The notes under the pieces are model-generated. The model saw nothing but the letters and a program-made list of their open reading frames with translations. It did not search any database and was not told the origin of the DNA. Shown here in pieces: positions 6,596 through 8,912 of a DNA stretch of 8,912 bases (position 1 is the stretch's first letter; the number at the start of each line of letters is the position of its first letter). The stretch lies in NCBI GenBank assembly GCA_964526945.1, contig CAZGNA010000113.1, positions 1 through 8,912 of the forward strand, in the 5' to 3' direction. The DNA is from Fervidifonticultor sp964526945. Its GTDB lineage: Bacteria; Sysuimicrobiota; Sysuimicrobiia; Sysuimicrobiales; Humicultoraceae. The position numbers were made by a program, and so were the translations under genes.

Positions 6596-7621
6596 ATGCG
6601 CTTTGGTGTCTTCCTCAACCAGTACTACCACCAGCCGGGGCAGCCCATCACCCACGAGGTGATGGAGCAGACGCTATTGCTGGAAGAGCTCGGGGTCGAC
6701 TTCGTGGCTCTGGGCCAGCGTCACCTCTACCCGGCAGGCGTCCTGGACCTCCTGACGACCCTCGCTTGGCTGGCCGGGAAGACCACGCGCATCCGCCTGT
6801 GTGCGGCAGGGTTCATCCTACCAGTCTACCACCCCGTCATGCTGGCCGAAGCGATGGCCACGCTGGATGTCCTCAGCGGTGGACGCCTGGTCTTTGGAGC
6901 CGTCCTGGGATACCGACCCGAGGAGTTCGCGCTCTTCGGTGTCCCGCCTCGGCAGCGGGCCGCGCGCATGGAGGAGAGCCTGGAGATCATCACGCGGCTG
7001 TGGACCGGTGACATCGTGTCATATGCCGGCCGTCACTTTCGCCTCCGGGATGCCTGCATCAGTCCAGTCCCTGCTCAGCGGCCGCGCCCTCCCATCTGGA
7101 TCGGGGCCCGTGAGCCCAGGGCCCTAGAGCGGGCGGCGCGGCTGGCGGATGCCTGGATGACGTCCTTCAACGAGAGCCCGGAGGAGCTCCACGAAAAGAT
7201 TGCCCGCTATCGCGGCGCCGCCACGCGGGCTGGCCGGCCAAGCGCAGTCGTGGTCCTCCGCGATGGCTTCGTGGCCGACAGCACCACGGAGGCCCGCCGC
7301 ACCCTCGAGGGTCCGTTGCTGGGCCTGTATCGGGCCTATCGCACGTGGAAGCGCACTTCGCCCGATGCCGCCAAGTACGCGGCCCTATCGTTCGAACGAC
7401 TGCTCCCCACCCTATTGGTGGGTACCCCGGACGAGGTCGTCGCGACCCTCCGACAGTACGAGGCCCTTGGCGTGGACGCCGTCCTGCTCCGCTGCCAGTA
7501 CCCGGGCCTGCCCCACGATGCCACCATGCGCTGCCTCCACCTCTTTGCGCAGTCGGTCGTGCCGGCGTTCCGTGGCGGAGGTGGCCGGCCGGCTCATCCC
7601 TCGGGCACGGCCGGCACGTAA
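6596..7621 (+). CDS. LLM-class flavin-dependent oxidoreductase (luciferase-like monooxygenase)
   Basis: This 341-residue cytoplasmic protein is a member of the bacterial luciferase-like superfamily, TIM-barrel enzymes that use reduced FMN or F420. The start MRFGVFLNQYY, the segment YHPVMLAEAMATLDVLSGGRLVFGAVLGY (78-106), EEFALFGVP with the following R-x-x-R-M-E-E-S-L-E-I-I (109-132) and PPIWIG (165-170) are family hallmarks. The position usually occupied by GEHH-like residues reads GQRH here (40-43). The ATG follows the ATPase stop with no gap, and AGCAGG at 6584-6589 can serve as ribosome binding site. The placement suggests that it oxidises the imported compound, as SsuD does for alkanesulfonates. 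No flavin reductase gene is present in the window, and FMN versus F420 cannot be decided. The last 28 bases overlap the convergent gene. The Gly/Pro-rich tail (FRGGGGRPAHPSGTAGT) may be dispensable. Confidence 0.92.
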   Translation: MRFGVFLNQYYHQPGQPITHEVMEQTLLLEELGVDFVALGQRHLYPAGVLDLLTTLAWLAGKTTRIRLCAAGFILPVYHPVMLAEAMATLDVLSGGRLVFGAVLGYRPEEFALFGVPPRQRAARMEESLEIITRLWTGDIVSYAGRHFRLRDACISPVPAQRPRPPIWIGAREPRALERAARLADAWMTSFNESPEELHEKIARYRGAATRAGRPSAVVVLRDGFVADSTTEARRTLEGPLLGLYRAYRTWKRTSPDAAKYAALSFERLLPTLLVGTPDEVVATLRQYEALGVDAVLLRCQYPGLPHDATMRCLHLFAQSVVPAFRGGGGRPAHPSGTAGT

Positions 7622-8550
7622 CCGATCTCCCGCACCGCGGCCGCCACCGCCCGGAGATCATCGTCGGCGACTACGGGTCCGAACGGGTCGTGGGCGGCCT
7701 CCGGGGCAACGATACCCTGCGTGACCAGCGCCCACAGCACCCGGCGGACGTAGCCTTCCATGGGCGCCTTGAACACCGCGGCTGCCAGCCGGTCGACTCG
7801 CGCAGACAGCTCGACGAACCGCCGGTACTCCCCGGCGAGGAACGCCCGCAGCACCTCCACCGACAGGTCGGTGCAGGCGGCAGCGAGCCCGAGCAACGCC
7901 GACGTGCAGCCCCACATGACGGACGCACCGAAAAAGCGATCCTCGCCGGATACCGCGAGTTTCCCCGGAACCTGACGGACCAGGGCGATGATGTCTTGCA
8001 CCCGCACACAGTCGTGAAGGGTTGCCAGCTTGATGCCCACCACCGACGGCAGCTGCAGGAGATCGTGCAGCAGATCGAGGGGATAGGGAACGCCACCCGC
8101 TTCCGCATAGAGGTCGAAGAGCAGCATCGCAACACCGCGGTCGTTCAGCCGCTCGTGGTACCGAAGGATACGGGCAGCACCGTCGGGCCGGTGCCAGTAA
8201 GGTCTAGGGGGATGGACCAGCAGGGCATCCGCGCCCCAGGCCACGGCATCGTCGGCCATGGCCAGTGCCTCGTCGTCGGGATGCTCTCCCGCATAGGGCC
8301 CGACACCCGCCACGAGCGGATGGCCGGCACGCCGCCAGGCCTCCAGCACCAGCTTGCGCTGCCCCCGCACGAGGTGCAGGCCGCGGCCGGTATGTGCCCA
8401 GACCGCCACGGCTCCCACCCGCTGCCCGGCCATGTAGTCCACATAGCGCGCTTGCGCTGTTGTATCAATGGTGCCGTCAGCCCTGCACGGCACCGGGACG
8501 GCCGGGATCACCTTCCCGAAGATACGAGCGGCAAACTCGGCTGCCTGCAT
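7594..8550 (-). CDS. Dihydrodipicolinate synthase family aldolase/lyase, not true DapA
   Basis: This 318-residue protein is a class I aldolase-type TIM barrel of the DapA/NanA superfamily. The Schiff-base lysine is Lys174 in VVGIKLAT. The family layout is visible: IPAVPVP at the start, then GAVAVWAHTGRG (46-57) at the GTTGE position, HPPRPYWHRP (113-122) at the tyrosine loop, and SGEDRFF after the lysine. By hand alignment to E. coli DapA, Thr44 becomes His53, Tyr133 becomes Phe145 and substrate-binding Arg138 becomes Glu150, so lysine biosynthesis is unlikely. Pyruvate-linked cleavage or condensation of another keto acid or sugar acid is a reasonable guess only. The ATG at 8550 has AGGAGG ten bases upstream, on the opposite strand at 8561-8566. 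The gene converges on the monooxygenase gene and lies 147 bases after the cobalamin adenosyltransferase gene on the same strand. A tie to the transporter operon is possible but unproven. Confidence 0.88.
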   Translation of the reverse strand: MQAAEFAARIFGKVIPAVPVPCRADGTIDTTAQARYVDYMAGQRVGAVAVWAHTGRGLHLVRGQRKLVLEAWRRAGHPLVAGVGPYAGEHPDDEALAMADDAVAWGADALLVHPPRPYWHRPDGAARILRYHERLNDRGVAMLLFDLYAEAGGVPYPLDLLHDLLQLPSVVGIKLATLHDCVRVQDIIALVRQVPGKLAVSGEDRFFGASVMWGCTSALLGLAAACTDLSVEVLRAFLAGEYRRFVELSARVDRLAAAVFKAPMEGYVRRVLWALVTQGIVAPEAAHDPFGPVVADDDLRAVAAAVREIGYVPAVPEG

Positions 8551-8560
8551 CCTGCCTCGA

Positions 8561-8566
8561 CCTCCT
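8561..8566 (-). promoter_or_regulatory. Ribosome binding site of the DapA-family gene
   Basis: AGGAGG on the minus strand lies ten bases before the ATG at 8550. It fixes that start rather than later in-frame codons. Confidence 0.8.
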
Positions 8567-8650
8567 GGCGGTCTCTCACCGGGCCTGCGCGTGGAACCAG
8601 CATCGTCCAGTGTGCCCGCAACAGTCCCCGGTCCCCTACGTGCGTCGCAG

Positions 8651-8662
8651 GCCCTCGAGGGC
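8651..8662. repeat. 12-bp perfect palindrome in the leader of the DapA-family gene
   Basis: GCCCTCGAGGGC reads the same on both strands and sits in the 147-base gap between two minus-strand genes. It could be a dimeric repressor site for the DapA-family gene, or chance in GC-rich DNA. It has no loop and no following T-run, so it is a poor terminator. No clear promoter is visible in the gap. Confidence 0.35.
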
Positions 8663-8697
8663 TCCCCATCGCCCTCAACCAGAACCTACCAAACACG

Positions 8698-8912
8698 TCA
8701 CCCGCGCCGGCCCTCCCAGAGCACGTCGCCCCGACCCTCGCGGTGGTTCAGCCACCGCGCGAGCACGAACAAGGCGTCGGACAGGCGGTTCAGGTAGCGC
8801 AGGATCTCCGGGTTGACGGGCGTCGTGCGCGCCAGGGTCACCACACGGCGCTCGGCGCGCCGCACCACGGCCCGCGCCAGGTGGCAGGCGGCCGCCGCCG
8901 GGCTGCCGCCGG
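8698..8912 (-). CDS. PduO-type cob(I)alamin adenosyltransferase, C-terminal part
   Basis: The minus strand encodes 70 residues ending in a TGA at 8698-8700, and the N-terminal part lies beyond the right edge. The fragment reads from GGSPAAAACHLAR through VVRRAERRVV to NPEILRYLNRLSDALFVLARWLNHREG. The R-R-x-E-R-x-V-V helix and the YLNRLSD-x-LFVLAR helix are the conserved end of PduO/MMAB-type ATP:corrinoid adenosyltransferases, which transfer the adenosyl group of ATP to cob(I)alamin to make adenosylcobalamin. The Arg residues of the first helix correspond to conserved active-site arginines of the family. Codon choice is strongly GC-rich. A minus-strand transcript from this gene could continue into the DapA-family gene, but the 147-base gap leaves room for a separate promoter. 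Confidence 0.93.
   Translation of the reverse strand, partial: GGSPAAAACHLARAVVRRAERRVVTLARTTPVNPEILRYLNRLSDALFVLARWLNHREGRGDVLWEGRRG

Noticed and set aside
6596..7621. Naming the monooxygenase SsuD and the transporter SsuABC
   Set aside because: The gene order is similar, but no SsuE reductase is present and the binding protein looks more like the NMT1/THI5 type. A specific sulfonate assignment would overreach.
7594..8550. Annotation as lysine-biosynthesis DapA
   Set aside because: Only the Schiff-base lysine and the fold are conserved. The GTTGE motif and the Tyr and Arg of the DapA active site appear replaced, and no lysine-pathway genes are nearby.

Overview
The window is about 8.9 kb of very GC-rich bacterial DNA carrying seven protein genes, one of them cut by the right edge, and one structured RNA. 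The organism cannot be named. The high GC content, a c-di-AMP riboswitch, a fused trehalose synthase/phosphatase and a PduO-type cobalamin adenosyltransferase fit a high-GC, environmental, Gram-positive-like lineage (actinobacterial, Chloroflexi-like, or a deep-branching relative). The transporter's binding protein has a Sec signal without a lipobox, which would be unusual for a classical monoderm.

Bases 1-2723 hold the clearest regulatory story. A ydaO/yuaA-type c-di-AMP riboswitch lies at about 81-230, with its P1 helix, P2 helix, pseudoknot and CAGCUAAC core all readable. It is followed by a 16-bp perfect hairpin at 245-279, and then by a bifunctional OtsA-OtsB fusion (324-2723) that would make trehalose from UDP-glucose and glucose-6-phosphate. 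Four bases after its stop comes a D-threonine aldolase/D-serine dehydratase family PLP enzyme (2728-3804), probably in the same transcript. c-di-AMP is an osmotic and cell-envelope signal, so placing trehalose synthesis under its riboswitch makes physiological sense.

Bases 3942-7621 form a tight four-gene + strand operon: an ABC permease of the SsuC/TauC/ThiX type, an NMT1/THI5-like periplasmic binding protein, the matching ATPase, and a luciferase-like flavin monooxygenase whose ATG directly abuts the ATPase stop. The layout suggests uptake of a small organic compound followed by oxidative attack on it. The substrate is not identifiable: the arrangement resembles sulfonate systems, while the binding protein looks more like pyrimidine/thiamine-precursor proteins. 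No TPP riboswitch is visible.

Bases 7594-8550 on the minus strand encode a DapA-family aldolase/lyase that keeps the Schiff-base lysine but lacks several residues of true dihydrodipicolinate synthase. It converges on the monooxygenase gene and overlaps its end by 28 bp. Upstream of it on the same strand, the right edge holds the last 70 residues of a PduO-type cob(I)alamin adenosyltransferase (8698 to beyond 8912). Lines sampled by eye suggest that the transporter/monooxygenase block is less GC-rich than both flanks, so it may be an inserted accessory cassette.
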